A stretch of 64,000 nt of DNA from Deltaproteobacteria bacterium (GCA_022711595.1 JAKLET010000002.1:124001-188000); one strand, 5' to 3'. Positions 1 to 9,483 are shown, counted from the first letter of the stretch. Made by a program: numbers and translations. Notes: generated by a model not told the origin, from the sequence alone.

Positions 1-902
1 AAAAAAGCGGCAAAGGGAACATCCCGGCCTTCAAGGGCCGATTTGATGGTGTCAAGTCCCAGCCCAAGATATTTTGTTGAAAATACGAAGGCGAGCGCTA
101 CTATGGCACTGCCGCCGATGAGACTTTTGAATGGTTCCCAGATGGTGATCTTTTTGTTCAATTTTTCGAAATAACGGAGCACTTCGATGAAGACAAAGGA
201 ACAGAGGCCGAAGAAGATCCCGCCGAAACAAACCTTTGCGAACATGATCCCTGAAAAGACAGGAACAAAAGAGAGGGTTTCGTGAAAATACGTCACGCCG
301 AGATAGGACGATACCTGGTAGGCGACGAGGCCCGATATGAATGAGGGCAGTAGCACATCGTAGAGCACGCCGCCCACAAAGAGCACTTCCAGTCCGAAGA
401 GCGCGCCCGCAATGGGAGTGCCGAACACCGCGGCGAAACCCCCGCTGATCCCGCATATGACCAGTTTGCGCCTGTCTTTGTTTCCGAATTTGAGGATGCC
501 CGCAACGATCGATGAGAGGCCCGCGCCGATCTGGGCGCATGGGCCCTCTTTTCCGGCAGACCCGCCAAGGGCGAGGGTGATGATCGTTGCCAGGAGCTTT
601 ACGGGAACCACGGCAGGCTTGATCTTGCCGAACCTTTTATGGATCGCCTCGATGACCTTTTCTGTTCCATGCCCTTTGGCCTCGGGGGCCAGGTATCTCA
701 CGAGTATCGTACTTGCAAAGAGCGCCAGGGGAAGAAGGAGGAAGTAGTATTTGAAACCCGACGCATAGGACGTGCTGAGGTCAAGGAGCCTCAGGAACCC
801 CGCCGTGGCGGCGCCCACTATGATCCCTATGATGGTGGAGAGAAGCGACCACTTGACGATGCTCACAAAGAGAACCGATTCTTCGAGGAAACGTTTATTC
901 AT
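1..902 (-). CDS. ClC-family chloride channel/antiporter, 3' end cut by window edge
   Basis: The reading frame opens at ATG 902, has an in-frame TGA two codons upstream, and stays open to the window edge, so about 300 N-terminal residues are visible. ClC proteins move chloride (often Cl-/H+ exchange) across the inner membrane. Two signatures are clear: GSAGKEGPCAQIG, which carries the gating glutamate of the GxEGP motif, and GGFAAVFGTPIAGALFGLEV. Several hydrophobic helices precede and follow them. No good Shine-Dalgarno site lies before the ATG. The gene lies downstream of the muropeptide operon, separated by repeat-rich DNA, so it is probably a separate unit. Channel versus exchanger cannot be decided from the visible part. 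Confidence 0.9.
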   Translation of the reverse strand, partial: MNKRFLEESVLFVSIVKWSLLSTIIGIIVGAATAGFLRLLDLSTSYASGFKYYFLLLPLALFASTILVRYLAPEAKGHGTEKVIEAIHKRFGKIKPAVVPVKLLATIITLALGGSAGKEGPCAQIGAGLSSIVAGILKFGNKDRRKLVICGISGGFAAVFGTPIAGALFGLEVLFVGGVLYDVLLPSFISGLVAYQVSSYLGVTYFHETLSFVPVFSGIMFAKVCFGGIFFGLCSFVFIEVLRYFEKLNKKITIWEPFKSLIGGSAIVALAFVFSTKYLGLGLDTIKSALEGRDVPFAAF

Positions 903-1001
903 GGTTCAGAAGAAAGAGTATAAACGACCGAACTGCGGGTGTCAAAAAAAACCGGGCCGCACGCGGCAGGTGGCAGGTGAAAGAGCATAGAGACGGTTTT
1001 A

Positions 1002-1120
1002 TTGTTTGAGTGTTTGCGAACAGTTCCAGGGGAAGGGGTTAGTTTTTCTGTATCGATTCATGAACTTTCAAACTTTCAAACTCTGAAACTGTTTTTCCTG
1101 TCACCCATTACCTGACGTTG
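1002..1120. repeat. Intergenic palindromic repeat locus R1
   Basis: The gap holds iterated words such as TTTGAGTGTTTG on the left and CTTTCAAACTTTCAAACTC on the right, which are imperfect reverse complements, followed by a T-run and the word CCTGTCACCCATTACCTGA. The last word includes the stop codon of the epimerase gene. Same nested layout as the loci at 21728 and 22860. Confidence 0.65.
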
Positions 1121-2163
1121 TAAGCCGGTCCTGTTATTTCCAGTGACCCTTGTTTTTTCCTGTGATTAAGGAAGAATATGGAGTCAAGGTCAATGTAGTC
1201 GAAGGCCCCCGTCCCGAGAGCGAGATTTATTCCTGCGGAAAGACCGGTCATGGTTTCCGTCATGCAGCCGATCATGAGCTTGAAACCATGCTTTTTTGCG
1301 AGGTCAAGGATAACGAGGGATTCTCCCACCCCGCTCTTTGCAGTTTTGATGTTCACACCGTGGCCGAGGCCCTCTTCGACGGCAAGCTCCATGTCGTGTA
1401 CCGTGAAGACCGTCTCATCGAGAATGACGGGTATGTGTGAGCGCCTGGAAACCTCCCGCAGACCTTGGTGATCGTCCTTTTTCAGCGGCTGCTCAAAAAG
1501 CTCTACGGGATACCCCTTCTTTTTGATATGATCGGTGAAGGCAAGAAAGGCAGGCGCCGAAAAGCCCTGGTTCCCGTCGAGGCGCAGGGTGAAGGCCCCT
1601 GGTTGCCTCGCGAGCATGGATACAACGGATGAGATGATCCATTCATCATCTGCCGCGTTGCCGCTCACTTTTATCTTGTAGGTCGTGAAACCCTGTTTGG
1701 CCGTGTAGGCCGTCCATGCGCCAAGGACGCCCCTGTCTGTGGTGAAAGGTACGGTAATATCCGTGGTGATCTGACGCAGGGCCCCGCCGAACCAGGTGCG
1801 TTCCTCTTTGCCGGCGCTTTGAAGCCAGGCTCGAAAAAGGGCGATCTCCAGACCGGATATGGTCATCGGATAGCGCGGATATTTTTTTCGAAGCGCCTGG
1901 ATGATAAAAGAGAAGTCCCCGATCTTTCTGCCCGTCAGGCGCGGTCTTTCTTCATTGAGTATGCTTTTAATGGCATCTGCCGATTCATGAGGAAGGACAA
2001 AGCTTGTCGCGCATTCCCCGACCCCTTTCGATCCATCCTGCAGCATCGTTTCCACAATGACGCTTCTCATATGGTCCTTGCGGCCGAGAGATGTCGAAAA
2101 AGTTGTCTTTAAAGGGCGGACCATCTCTCTTAATCGTATGTTTTTTATCTCATCGCCGGTCAT
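1108..2163 (-). CDS. L-Ala-D/L-Glu epimerase (enolase superfamily dipeptide epimerase)
   Basis: The 351-residue protein has the enolase-superfamily barrel motifs in order: KIKVSG with the first catalytic lysine pair, then metal ligands in LRLDGNQG, LFEQPL and ILDET, and the second catalytic lysine in NIKTAK. Near the C terminus GAFDYIDLDS holds the D-x-D that in characterised L-Ala-D/L-Glu epimerases binds the dipeptide amino group. It would epimerise L-Ala-D-Glu released from peptidoglycan so that it can be degraded. It lacks a signal peptide, so it is cytoplasmic. It lies 49 bases after an NlpC/P60 endopeptidase gene that would supply its substrate, as in the ykfABC arrangement of Bacillus. 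Other dipeptide specificities are possible. Confidence 0.88.
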   Translation of the reverse strand: MTGDEIKNIRLREMVRPLKTTFSTSLGRKDHMRSVIVETMLQDGSKGVGECATSFVLPHESADAIKSILNEERPRLTGRKIGDFSFIIQALRKKYPRYPMTISGLEIALFRAWLQSAGKEERTWFGGALRQITTDITVPFTTDRGVLGAWTAYTAKQGFTTYKIKVSGNAADDEWIISSVVSMLARQPGAFTLRLDGNQGFSAPAFLAFTDHIKKKGYPVELFEQPLKKDDHQGLREVSRRSHIPVILDETVFTVHDMELAVEEGLGHGVNIKTAKSGVGESLVILDLAKKHGFKLMIGCMTETMTGLSAGINLALGTGAFDYIDLDSIFFLNHRKKQGSLEITGPAYNVR

Positions 2164-2212
2164 ATGCCGTATGTCCTTCGATCATCCAGGGCCGATAAAT
2201 ACAGGCACCGCT

Positions 2213-3160
2213 TCATCCGTCCCCCAGATAAGACCCGCAGAGTACTCGCCTGCTGCCGGCCGTGGAATCGTTTTTCAAAATATCTTCCCAGGTCCGGCCG
2301 AATTTTTCCCTGAATGTCCTGATCCCGACAGGCAAACCGGTTTCCGCCGCCTCAATAAATCTTTCTTCGTCAAGAAAGAGCATTACATGGACAATCCTGT
2401 CCGGACTGTCTTCTGAAGAAAGGAAAATGAGGTCGGCGGGTTTGAGTTTGTCGTGAGCGACCCTGCGCGACCCTGCCCACTGGTCGTGTGCATTGCGCGG
2501 GATGTCCAGCCCGCTTACACGAAAGGCGAGATTGGTCAGCCCCGAACAGTCCATTCCGGTTTTGCCGGTGTTGGATGGCATTCGGGTGCTCCGGCCGCCC
2601 CACAGGTACGGGGTGCCGACAAAGGACTTTGCTGCCGCGATGACCCGTTTTCTCTTTTCCCGGGGACTTTCCTGTGCCCGCGTTCCCGCGACATCATATT
2701 TGTATATCCAGCCTGTTTTGCCGTCGGGAAGATAAAAGCCGACAAGGTCGCCGACACTTTCTGCGTTCAGACGAAGCCGGGTTCCTGCCGGGAGGCTCAG
2801 GCCGCCTGTTGTCTTCGAAACGGGGCAGTTTATCACGGCACTTTCTCTGCTGACGACAACGTCAGTATCAGGGATGTCAACGATGAAGGCGACCTCATCC
2901 ATTTTTACCCATCCGGGGTAGCCGCCCCAGATGTTTACCCCGGCAAGCTTCTTTTGTTCCCGTGCTTCGACGTGATACCACCCTTTTTCTTCACCCAGAC
3001 ATATGAGAGTTTCGTTGAACAAAAGCTGTGTTTCCAACAGGTCATTTTCGCCGCGGCCGGCCGGTGTTTCGAGCGGTTTGTTCCTGAGGTCTGCAACAGG
3101 CACTGCAACTGTGAGAAAACTCTCCCTCGTTGCGGACCGGAAAGGGTGCCCCTTCATCAC
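2213..3160 (-). CDS. NlpC/P60 family gamma-D-glutamyl-L-diamino acid endopeptidase (YkfC-like)
   Basis: About 315 residues. The N-terminal half (about 20-165) looks like two bacterial SH3-type modules (LRNKPLETP..., then SLPAGTRLRL...GWIYKYDV). The C-terminal half (about 175-310) is NlpC/P60: TPYLWGGRS, catalytic Cys in GMDCSGLTN, His in RIVHVMLF. YkfC-type enzymes cut murein peptides between D-Glu and the diamino acid. There is no signal peptide, fitting cytosolic recycling rather than wall lysis. The start is GTG 3160 or ATG 3157; either overlaps the stop of the upstream cyclophilin-like gene, so the pair is translationally coupled. The epimerase follows directly. Confidence 0.85.
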   Translation of the reverse strand: MMKGHPFRSATRESFLTVAVPVADLRNKPLETPAGRGENDLLETQLLFNETLICLGEEKGWYHVEAREQKKLAGVNIWGGYPGWVKMDEVAFIVDIPDTDVVVSRESAVINCPVSKTTGGLSLPAGTRLRLNAESVGDLVGFYLPDGKTGWIYKYDVAGTRAQESPREKRKRVIAAAKSFVGTPYLWGGRSTRMPSNTGKTGMDCSGLTNLAFRVSGLDIPRNAHDQWAGSRRVAHDKLKPADLIFLSSEDSPDRIVHVMLFLDEERFIEAAETGLPVGIRTFREKFGRTWEDILKNDSTAGSRRVLCGSYLGDG

Positions 3161-3534
3161 CGGACCGGCTCAAGCAGGATCGATGAGGCGCCTTTTGCCT
3201 TTTTCAGGAGCGCCGCCTCGCCGGTGATCTTTCCGATGATATTCACTTCGCTTGCCGGAACCGGCTGAGGTCCGCTGCTGAGCGGTGTGGGACCGAAAAA
3301 AATGGCGACGGCGTTGCCAACAGGCCAGTATCCGATGTCCCCGATCTTTACGATGCGCGTTGCAGTCTCGTCGAGGGGGACATGAACGGGCACTTCGAAG
3401 TAGAACTCGTCGCCCCATTCGTTCACAGCGGCCTCAATAGGGAGTACTCCGATTACGGCCAGGGCGCAGGGGGTAGCGGCAAGTTCGGCCTCAACGGAAA
3501 CGGCGCCTGCCGTGATGCGGATCTTCGTGTTCAT
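3157..3534 (-). CDS. Cyclophilin-like fold protein (TM1367-type)
   Basis: The 125-residue product matches the small cyclophilin-like family: WGDEFYFEVPV, then VGDIGYWPVGNAVAIFFGPTP and VNIIGKI. These proteins share the cyclophilin barrel, but prolyl isomerase activity is not established for them. I chose ATG 3534 because AAGGAG ends five bases upstream; a GTG six bases earlier would overlap the ribosome site. It is the first gene of the operon with the murein endopeptidase and dipeptide epimerase, overlapping the former by four bases. A role in muropeptide use is suggested only by that context. Confidence 0.8.
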   Translation of the reverse strand: MNTKIRITAGAVSVEAELAATPCALAVIGVLPIEAAVNEWGDEFYFEVPVHVPLDETATRIVKIGDIGYWPVGNAVAIFFGPTPLSSGPQPVPASEVNIIGKITGEAALLKKAKGASSILLEPVR

Positions 3535-3589
3535 GATCACTCCTTTTAATTAATGTAGCCAACTTTCCGCTCTTTTGTCAAAAATGCCT

Positions 3590-3695
3590 GAAAGACATTT
3601 TTTAAGCTTCAAGCTGAAAGGCACGGCAGTCCTGAAGATTTCCTGCTTTTTATCTTTGCTTAACATTTAACACGTGAAACTTAAAACGTTTTTTT
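3590..3695. repeat. Intergenic repeat locus R2 in a divergent promoter region
   Basis: The gap between the cyclophilin-like gene (minus) and the sensor kinase (plus) holds related words (AAGCTTCAAGCTGAAAGG, then AACACGTGAAACTTAAAACG) ending in a T-run. It is less regular than the other loci. Promoters for both genes must lie here, but I cannot assign them. Confidence 0.4.
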
Positions 3696-3783
3696 ATTTT
3701 GCCCCGTCTCTTGACGAACCGCAAAAATAATGTATGATTGAAATAGTCAGTCAGACCTTTCACACTCCACGGAAAGGTGCATT

Positions 3784-6700
3784 ATGAAGAAAAGCCAGCC
3801 GGAACAAGAAGACAGTGCCAATTCAAAAGAAGAGACCCGGGAAGGGAGAGCCGATGCCAGAAACGGCAGCGGAGCAGGGAATGGACCCGATGGGGCCGGG
3901 ATACATTTTTTGGACCGCCAATTGAGAGATTTCATCCAGGTTGCAGCCCAGCCTATCATGGTGCTTGACACTCAGTTCAGGATAGTCACGGCCAACGGGG
4001 CGACATGCGAAATACTCGGTATTGATGAAGAGGGACTATTCGGAAAAAAGTGTCACAACATGTTCCACGGCAGCTCCTCTCCAGCCTCCGGGTGCCCCAT
4101 GAAAGCAATGCTGGAGAGGAGCTGCATTGAAACGGTCGAGATGGAGGTTGAGACAGTACACGGTACTTTTCTCGTATCCTGCATTCCCGTTTTTGATGCC
4201 TCCGGCCACCTTGCCGGTGCCATACACATGGCGACGGACATCACCGAGAAAAAGAAAAGCGATGCATTGCTCCGGCAGCAGGAGGAGAAATACAAGTACT
4301 TCTTCAATGATTCCCCGGCGGGAATGTTCAGGACCACCCTTGAAGGAAAGGTCGTGGACGCGAACAGCGCCTTGCTCAAGGCCTTCGGGGTCAAAGAGAA
4401 CGAAAGCCTCATGGCTGCCGACTTTTACGGCAATCCGGAGGACAGGGAAAGGGTGATCGAGACCATCAGGAAAAAAAAGGCCGTCAAGGGTCTCGAGATC
4501 AAGATGCGCAAAAAGGACGACTCCTTCATCTGGGCGCTTATGTCCGCGCGTCTTAATGAGCAGCAGCAATGTATCGAAGGTATCCTTTTTGATATCACCC
4601 CTCAAAAAAAGGCCGAAGAGGCCCTGCGGGAAAGCGAGGAACGCTACCGTACGGCCATTGAGAGCTCCAATGATTGCGTTGCCATATTCAGGGACGGTGT
4701 GTATGTCTATGTTAACCAGAAGTATGTCGAAACGTTGGGTATTGACGACCCTGCTGAAATACTGGGTACGAAGATAGGGCAATTTATCCATCCCGACGAT
4801 TATGGACGCATAGACCGCTACCGCGAGATTCGAAAGGCGGGAGGCGATGCTCCTTCACGCTATGAGCTGAGGATAGTCCGAAAAGATGGAAGGGTCCTGT
4901 ACTTCGAGGCATCCATTTCCACGATCACCTTGAAGGGTGAGCCTGCGACCCTTGTTTCCATGCGTGACATTACCGACAGGAAAGAGACGGAAAAGAAGCT
5001 TGAAGAGCAGGTCCATTTCCTCCAGACACTCATTGACGCCATGCCGAACCCGATATTCATCAAGGACCCGGAAGGGAAATACCTGTTATGCAACAAGGCC
5101 TTTGAGGATTACCACGGCGTTTCACGAAGCGAGGTCAAAGGGAAGAACGTTTTCCATATCAGGCCTCTCGATGAGGCGGACATCCATTGGGCAAAGGACC
5201 TCGCATTGCTTAAGAGTTCGGGGACCGTCGAATATGAATCAGTCCTTATTGATCCTTCAGGAAAGACCCATAACGTTATCGACAGGAAGGCCACCTTTTT
5301 AAAGCCTGACGGTACTCTCGGCGGTATCGTGGGTGTTATTATCGATATTACCGAGCTCAAAAGGGCCGAAGAACTGCTCAGGGAGTCGGAGGCAAAATAC
5401 CGCAGCATCGCAGAGGAATCGCACGTCGGTTTCTACATTATCCAGAACGGTCTTTTCAGGTATGTGAACAAAAGGCTTTGCGAGATCATCGGTTACAGCT
5501 ATGATGAGGTTGTTGACAGGATGGCGCCCCTTGATATCGCATATGATGAGGACCGGCATGTTGTGGAAGAGAATTTAAGGAAGCGGTTCCAGGGAGAGAT
5601 AGACAGCATACGCTACGGGTTCAGGATAAAACGGAAAGACGGCCACATTGCGAGGGTCGAGGTCATCGGAGGTGTTTGCAATTACCGGGGCAAGCCTGCC
5701 GCGTCCGGCACTCTTCTTGATATCACCAAGGAAACCATGCTGGAGCAGCAGCTTCAACAGGCGCAAAAAATGGAGGCCATAGGACAGCTTGCCGGAGGCA
5801 TTGCCCATGATTTCAACAATATCCTCACCACTGTTATCGGGTATTGCAGCCTTCTTCAGATGGAAATGGGAAAAGATGATCCCCAGGCGCTCTACGTGGA
5901 CCAGATCAGGATCGCATCCGAAAAGGCCGCCCAGTTCACGAGCAGTCTCCTGGCGTTCAGCAGGAAGCAGGTGATGGAATTAACAACTCAGAGATTCAAC
6001 ATCCTCATCAAGGGTGTTGAAAAGCTCCTGGAGAGGATGCTTCCCGAGGATGTGGTATTAAAGATACTCCCTGCGTGCGAGGATGCCACAATCATTGCGG
6101 ATTCTGCCCAGATCTATCAGCTGCTCATGAATCTTACTGCAAACGCCCGCGATGCCATGCCCCGCGGTGGTGTTCTGACTATCGAAACGGGTACGACCGT
6201 GATTGACGAGGATTTTATAGCAAAGAAAGGCTTCGGCGAAAAGGGGCATTATGCCCTTCTGTCTGTCAGTGACAGCGGTGAGGGAATGGACGCCAGAACA
6301 AAAGAAAAGATATTTGAACCTTTTTTTACAACGAAAGAACCGGGCAGGGGAACCGGCCTCGGCCTCTCTGTTGTTTACGGCATCGTGAAACAGCACAACG
6401 GTTTTATCAATGTTGAGAGCGAACCGGGGAAGGGGACAGCTTTTTTTGTGTATTTTCCTGTTGTAAAAGAAAGAAAGGAAAGAAAGCGCAGCAAGAGCAA
6501 GGAATTGACATACAGGGGCGGCAACGAGACGGTCCTTATTGCCGAAGACAGCGATGACGTGCGGGACCTCACGAGAGAGGTCCTGCGTAAAGCGGGCTAC
6601 AATGTTATCGAAGCCGCGGACGGGCTTGAAGCAATATCGCTTTTTCAGGAAGACCCCGGCGGTGTCGATCTTGCGGTCCTCGACGTGGTCATGCCTAAAA

Positions 6701-6891
6701 AGAACGGCAAGGAGGTTTACGATGAGATCACCCGCATCAGGCCGGATATGAAAGTGCTCTTTGTCAGCGGTTACACCGCGGATGTCCTTATCGATAAAGG
6801 AATACCCGACTGGTCTTTTGAATACTTGCCAAAACCGGTCTCACCGGTGTTATTGCTTAGAAAGGTGAGGGACCTGCTGGATAAGAAATAA
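3784..6891 (+). CDS. Multi-PAS hybrid sensor histidine kinase with receiver domain
   Basis: A soluble 1035-residue kinase with no membrane segment. A low-complexity N terminus (1-40) is followed by five PAS domains at about 45-160, 165-280, 285-405, 410-530 and 535-655, a HisKA domain with phospho-His 675 ([10 protein letters not shown]), an HATPase domain (N box [11 protein letters not shown] boxes DSGEGMD and GRGTGLGLS), and a C-terminal receiver (about 910-1033) with phospho-Asp 967 in [12 protein letters not shown]1 carries a cysteine-rich stretch (KKCHNMFHG...SGCPM) that might sense redox or a ligand. The Shine-Dalgarno site GGAAAGG precedes ATG 3784. No DNA-binding response regulator is adjacent, so its output partner is unknown. 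Confidence 0.95.
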   Translation: MKKSQPEQEDSANSKEETREGRADARNGSGAGNGPDGAGIHFLDRQLRDFIQVAAQPIMVLDTQFRIVTANGATCEILGIDEEGLFGKKCHNMFHGSSSPASGCPMKAMLERSCIETVEMEVETVHGTFLVSCIPVFDASGHLAGAIHMATDITEKKKSDALLRQQEEKYKYFFNDSPAGMFRTTLEGKVVDANSALLKAFGVKENESLMAADFYGNPEDRERVIETIRKKKAVKGLEIKMRKKDDSFIWALMSARLNEQQQCIEGILFDITPQKKAEEALRESEERYRTAIESSNDCVAIFRDGVYVYVNQKYVETLGIDDPAEILGTKIGQFIHPDDYGRIDRYREIRKAGGDAPSRYELRIVRKDGRVLYFEASISTITLKGEPATLVSMRDITDRKETEKKLEEQVHFLQTLIDAMPNPIFIKDPEGKYLLCNKAFEDYHGVSRSEVKGKNVFHIRPLDEADIHWAKDLALLKSSGTVEYESVLIDPSGKTHNVIDRKATFLKPDGTLGGIVGVIIDITELKRAEELLRESEAKYRSIAEESHVGFYIIQNGLFRYVNKRLCEIIGYSYDEVVDRMAPLDIAYDEDRHVVEENLRKRFQGEIDSIRYGFRIKRKDGHIARVEVIGGVCNYRGKPAASGTLLDITKETMLEQQLQQAQKMEAIGQLAGGIAHDFNNILTTVIGYCSLLQMEMGKDDPQALYVDQIRIASEKAAQFTSSLLAFSRKQVMELTTQRFNILIKGVEKLLERMLPEDVVLKILPACEDATIIADSAQIYQLLMNLTANARDAMPRGGVLTIETGTTVIDEDFIAKKGFGEKGHYALLSVSDSGEGMDARTKEKIFEPFFTTKEPGRGTGLGLSVVYGIVKQHNGFINVESEPGKGTAFFVYFPVVKERKERKRSKSKELTYRGGNETVLIAEDSDDVRDLTREVLRKAGYNVIEAADGLEAISLFQEDPGGVDLAVLDVVMPKKNGKEVYDEITRIRPDMKVLFVSGYTADVLIDKGIPDWSFEYLPKPVSPVLLLRKVRDLLDKK

Positions 6892-6893
6892 TA

Positions 6894-7047
6894 GAGTTTC
6901 AACCGCTTAAACCGCTTAAACCGCTTCAGCAGTTAAAGACTTCAAGTTTTTTTCCAGTTTTTCCTGTTTAACAGCCTGTTGATAGGGGTTTCATTTTTTT
7001 GTCATTAACATTCAAGCTGCTCAAGCATTAAAGCGATTCAAGCTGTT
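6894..7047. repeat. Intergenic palindromic repeat locus R3 at a convergent junction
   Basis: Starts with three 9-nt units (AACCGCTTA twice, then AACCGCTTC) and ends with CTGCTCAAGC...GATTCAAGCTGTTTTT, directly adjoining the stop codon of the minus-strand nitroreductase. Left and right words are imperfect reverse complements. Poly-T tracts suit a bidirectional terminator. Confidence 0.65.
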
Positions 7048-7048
7048 T

Positions 7049-7621
7049 TTAGAGGTCGAGGATAAGTTCGTCAAGGGTGCGTTTGGGAACATAATGGACC
7101 TGGCCGGCATCGCGCCAGTACTTGATGTCACCGTCTTTCACATCGGTAATGACGACCTGTTCTTTGGGTTTACCCAGTGCGATGGCAAGGAGTATCTGGT
7201 AACGTTCAGGTATGCCCAGAAGGGTCGCGAGACGGCCCCGCTGAATGTTGGCTATCATGCAGCCGCCGAAGCCCATCTCCGTCGCTCCGAGCAGTATGCT
7301 CTGGGCGGCAATGCCATGATTGCAGCCGAAATCCTTTGCGATGGATGTGTCACCCAGTATTATTACATAACCCGAAGGCCTCTCGCCTTCTTCCGGTCCC
7401 GGCCAGTCTTTCAGGTAGCCGGCCCAGGCAAGGCACGAAAAAATGGCGTCGTTTTTACCTGCATCATTGGAAAGGATGAATTTCAAGGGCTGGAGATTCG
7501 CTGAGGACGGAGAGAGCCGGGCAAGTTCTATGAGGCCCTTGAGCTGTGCCGTGCTTATCAGCTCGTCCTGGTAAAACCGCCGGTAGCTCCTGCTTTTCGC
7601 GGCGAGCTCGTTTATCGTCAT
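7049..7621 (-). CDS. Nitroreductase family protein (paralogue 1)
   Basis: A 190-residue FMN-dependent nitroreductase-fold enzyme. The N-terminal SRSYRRF and the SPSSANLQPLKF segment are typical FMN-contact regions, and GATEMGFGGCM is the usual mid-protein motif. GAGG lies six bases before ATG 7621. The next gene upstream, 86 bases away, encodes a near-equal-length paralogue with about 60 percent identical residues by eye, so the two arose by tandem duplication. The natural substrate cannot be read from sequence; flavin-dependent reduction of nitro, quinone or enoate compounds is known in the family. Confidence 0.88.
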   Translation of the reverse strand: MTINELAAKSRSYRRFYQDELISTAQLKGLIELARLSPSSANLQPLKFILSNDAGKNDAIFSCLAWAGYLKDWPGPEEGERPSGYVIILGDTSIAKDFGCNHGIAAQSILLGATEMGFGGCMIANIQRGRLATLLGIPERYQILLAIALGKPKEQVVITDVKDGDIKYWRDAGQVHYVPKRTLDELILDL

Positions 7622-7642
7622 AAGATGCCTCGTGTAAAAATA

Positions 7643-7706
7643 AGGTTATGGGTCATAGGTGATGGAAAAAAGCCTATAACCTATGGTCTACCACCCGTTA
7701 CTTGCT
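7643..7706. repeat. Intergenic repeat locus R4
   Basis: Between the paired nitroreductase genes lies GGTTATGGGTCATAGGTG, then an A-run, then CCTATAACCTATGG and ACCACCCGTTAC, an imperfect palindrome made of the same outer words seen at 21728 and 22860. Confidence 0.55.
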
Positions 7707-7707
7707 G

Positions 7708-8280
7708 TCAGAGGTCCAGTATTATCTCGTCGAGGGGGCGTTTCGGGACGTAATGGACCTTGTTGATGTCTCGCCAGTATTTGATCTCGCCGTTCTTTGC
7801 GTCCGTGATGACCACGCGTTCCCTGGGCACGCCCAGCGCGATCACCATGAGTATCTGGTAACGTGTGGGTATCTTGAGCAGGGACCTGAGCTGGTCATGC
7901 TTTATTTCGGCGAACATGTAACCGCCGAAGCCCATCTCCGTCGCTCCGAGCAGTATGCTCTGGGCGGCGATGCCGTGATTGCAGCCGAAATCCTTCGTGA
8001 TGGACGTGTCGCCGAGCGTCACGATATATGCGGCGGGACGTTTCCCCTCATTAGGGCCGGGCGAATCCTTGATGTAACTTTCCCACGTGAGGCAGGAAAA
8101 GATGGCCTCGTTCCCGCGAGGGTCATTGGAGAGGAAGAATTTAAGGGGCTGAAGGTTCCCGGCCGATGGAGACAGCCTGGCAAGATCGACAAGGTTCCTT
8201 AGCTGCTGCATGCTTATAGGTTCGCTTTGCTGAAAGCGCCGGTAGCTCCTGTTCTTCGTCACCAGTTCAAATATATTCAT
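7708..8280 (-). CDS. Nitroreductase family protein (paralogue 2)
   Basis: A 190-residue nitroreductase-fold protein closely matching its downstream neighbour: NRSYRRF, SPSAGNLQPLKF, CNHGIAAQSILLGATEMGFGG and a shared C terminus ending in VHYVPKRPLDEIILDL. ATG 8280 is preferred over a longer frame because it gives the same N terminus and exactly the same length as the paralogue. It forms a tandem minus-strand pair with a repeat-bearing gap between the genes. Substitutions around the flavin pocket (SAGN versus SSAN, YMFAEI versus CMIANI) hint that the copies differ in specificity, but that is inference. Confidence 0.88.
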   Translation of the reverse strand: MNIFELVTKNRSYRRFQQSEPISMQQLRNLVDLARLSPSAGNLQPLKFFLSNDPRGNEAIFSCLTWESYIKDSPGPNEGKRPAAYIVTLGDTSITKDFGCNHGIAAQSILLGATEMGFGGYMFAEIKHDQLRSLLKIPTRYQILMVIALGVPRERVVITDAKNGEIKYWRDINKVHYVPKRPLDEIILDL

Positions 8281-8354
8281 ACAGAAACTATAGCATAGGT
8301 ATATAATGATGCAAGAAAAAAGTAAGAAGCCTGGTACGGAAAAAACCAGCGGCC

Positions 8355-8398
8355 GGATCTCAATAACCAATTTTCAAATTCCAATGATCAGGCTATAA
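8355..8398. repeat. Intergenic repeat locus R5 (CAATAACCA / CCAATGATCA words)
   Basis: CAATAACCA followed by ATTCCAATGATCA lies downstream of the GalT-like gene. The reverse complement of the gap at 29750-29855 holds the same two words in the same order, so this is a dispersed word family and not chance. Confidence 0.5.
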
Positions 8399-8417
8399 AT
8401 ATTTTTTTGAATACCCC

Positions 8418-9461
8418 TTATTGGTTGTTAAAGTAAGGTTTAATGTCCCGGCACAGGTCTTCGGGCAGGACCACGCAGACGGGCTCGGACAGGACGGCCT
8501 GGAAGAAGTTCAGGTCAGGGGCGAAATCACGCATGTTCAGGAACGTCCTGGGAACGATCCGGAAGAAACTGCAGAAATGGTCCTGGCCTGCCGGGCCCAG
8601 TGAAAGCGATGCGTTGAAGCTGAAGATCCCCGACTCCTCGTAAAAGCGAAAGACACGCAAAAGGCCGTAAACAAGGTCGTCCATGTCGGCGTCTGTGAGG
8701 TCGCGGATGGAAAAGACCCCGGGGAAGACGCACATGATCTCACCCAGCAGTCCCAGTGAAGTGAACGGGGCCAGCCAGTGTCCGCGGCCCTTCTGGCATA
8801 TGTAGCGTTCACCTTTTTCCGCCTCCAGGTTCACAAGGCTGTGCCAGTAATTCTGATTATGTTCATGTGAGAACCGTTTCGATGCAGCCAGTTCGTCCAT
8901 GAACTGGTTTCCCGGGAATGCCGTGGCGAAATATTGCTGGTGGGGATGAACAAGGCCGCCTCCCGAAGGGGGCATATAGTTCCAGGTCATGAGGTGGTAG
9001 GGGAGTGACGGGTCGAGATCGGCGATGTTCCGCAAAAAATCGATACCCAGGGAAATGGCGTCGCGGAGCCTGTCCCCGGTGAACCCTGACAGCGGCACCA
9101 CGTGATCGTCGGTCATGATGGCGACACCGCTGTGGATGTCGTAGGGGAAAAGGTTCGGGACCAGCAAAGCCTCTCCGCGGGCCAGCCTTCCTTCAGGAAC
9201 GACGTCGGGAGAGAACCTGGGTGTTGCCTTTTCGCGTTTTTCAGGGCAGAAAGGACAGAAGCCTTTTACATCGGCGTGATGGTATCTGCTGAGATCGAGC
9301 TTTTGAGATCTTATGGCGCCGAAATGGGAAAAATGACATGTCCTGCCGGTCAACGGGTCATAACGGACCTGGAAGCGTATCGTGGCGGGAGAGAACCCTT
9401 TTCTCGGATCCAGAAAAGTGCTCTCCGACTCGATGATCCTGAAATTTATAAGTGGTGTCAA
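8418..9461 (-). CDS. Galactose-1-phosphate uridylyltransferase family protein
   Basis: About 347 residues of the GalT/HIT-superfamily fold. CPFCP (zinc-binding pair) lies near the N terminus and GGGLVHPHQQYFA carries the HPHxQ nucleotidyl-transfer histidine motif. The family swaps nucleotidyl groups between sugar 1-phosphates; UDP-glucose plus galactose 1-phosphate is the classical reaction, and ADP-sugar phosphorylase-type members also exist. The open frame extends to 9626, but that would overlap the zinc-ribbon gene by 140 bases, so TTG 9461 or CTG 9464, nine or more bases after an AGGGAAG site, is more likely; the start is uncertain. Proximity to ADP-glucose genes makes a sugar-nucleotide role plausible. 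Confidence 0.75.
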   Translation of the reverse strand: MTPLINFRIIESESTFLDPRKGFSPATIRFQVRYDPLTGRTCHFSHFGAIRSQKLDLSRYHHADVKGFCPFCPEKREKATPRFSPDVVPEGRLARGEALLVPNLFPYDIHSGVAIMTDDHVVPLSGFTGDRLRDAISLGIDFLRNIADLDPSLPYHLMTWNYMPPSGGGLVHPHQQYFATAFPGNQFMDELAASKRFSHEHNQNYWHSLVNLEAEKGERYICQKGRGHWLAPFTSLGLLGEIMCVFPGVFSIRDLTDADMDDLVYGLLRVFRFYEESGIFSFNASLSLGPAGQDHFCSFFRIVPRTFLNMRDFAPDLNFFQAVLSEPVCVVLPEDLCRDIKPYFNNQ

Positions 9462-9483
9462 CAGGGTTCGGATCTTCCCTGTC

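Noticed and set aside
3666-3681. parS-like sequence around CACGTGAAAC
   Set aside because: Only about 12 of 16 positions match TGTTTCACGTGAAACA; the left half is wrong and the site is part of a repeat locus 49 kb from parB.
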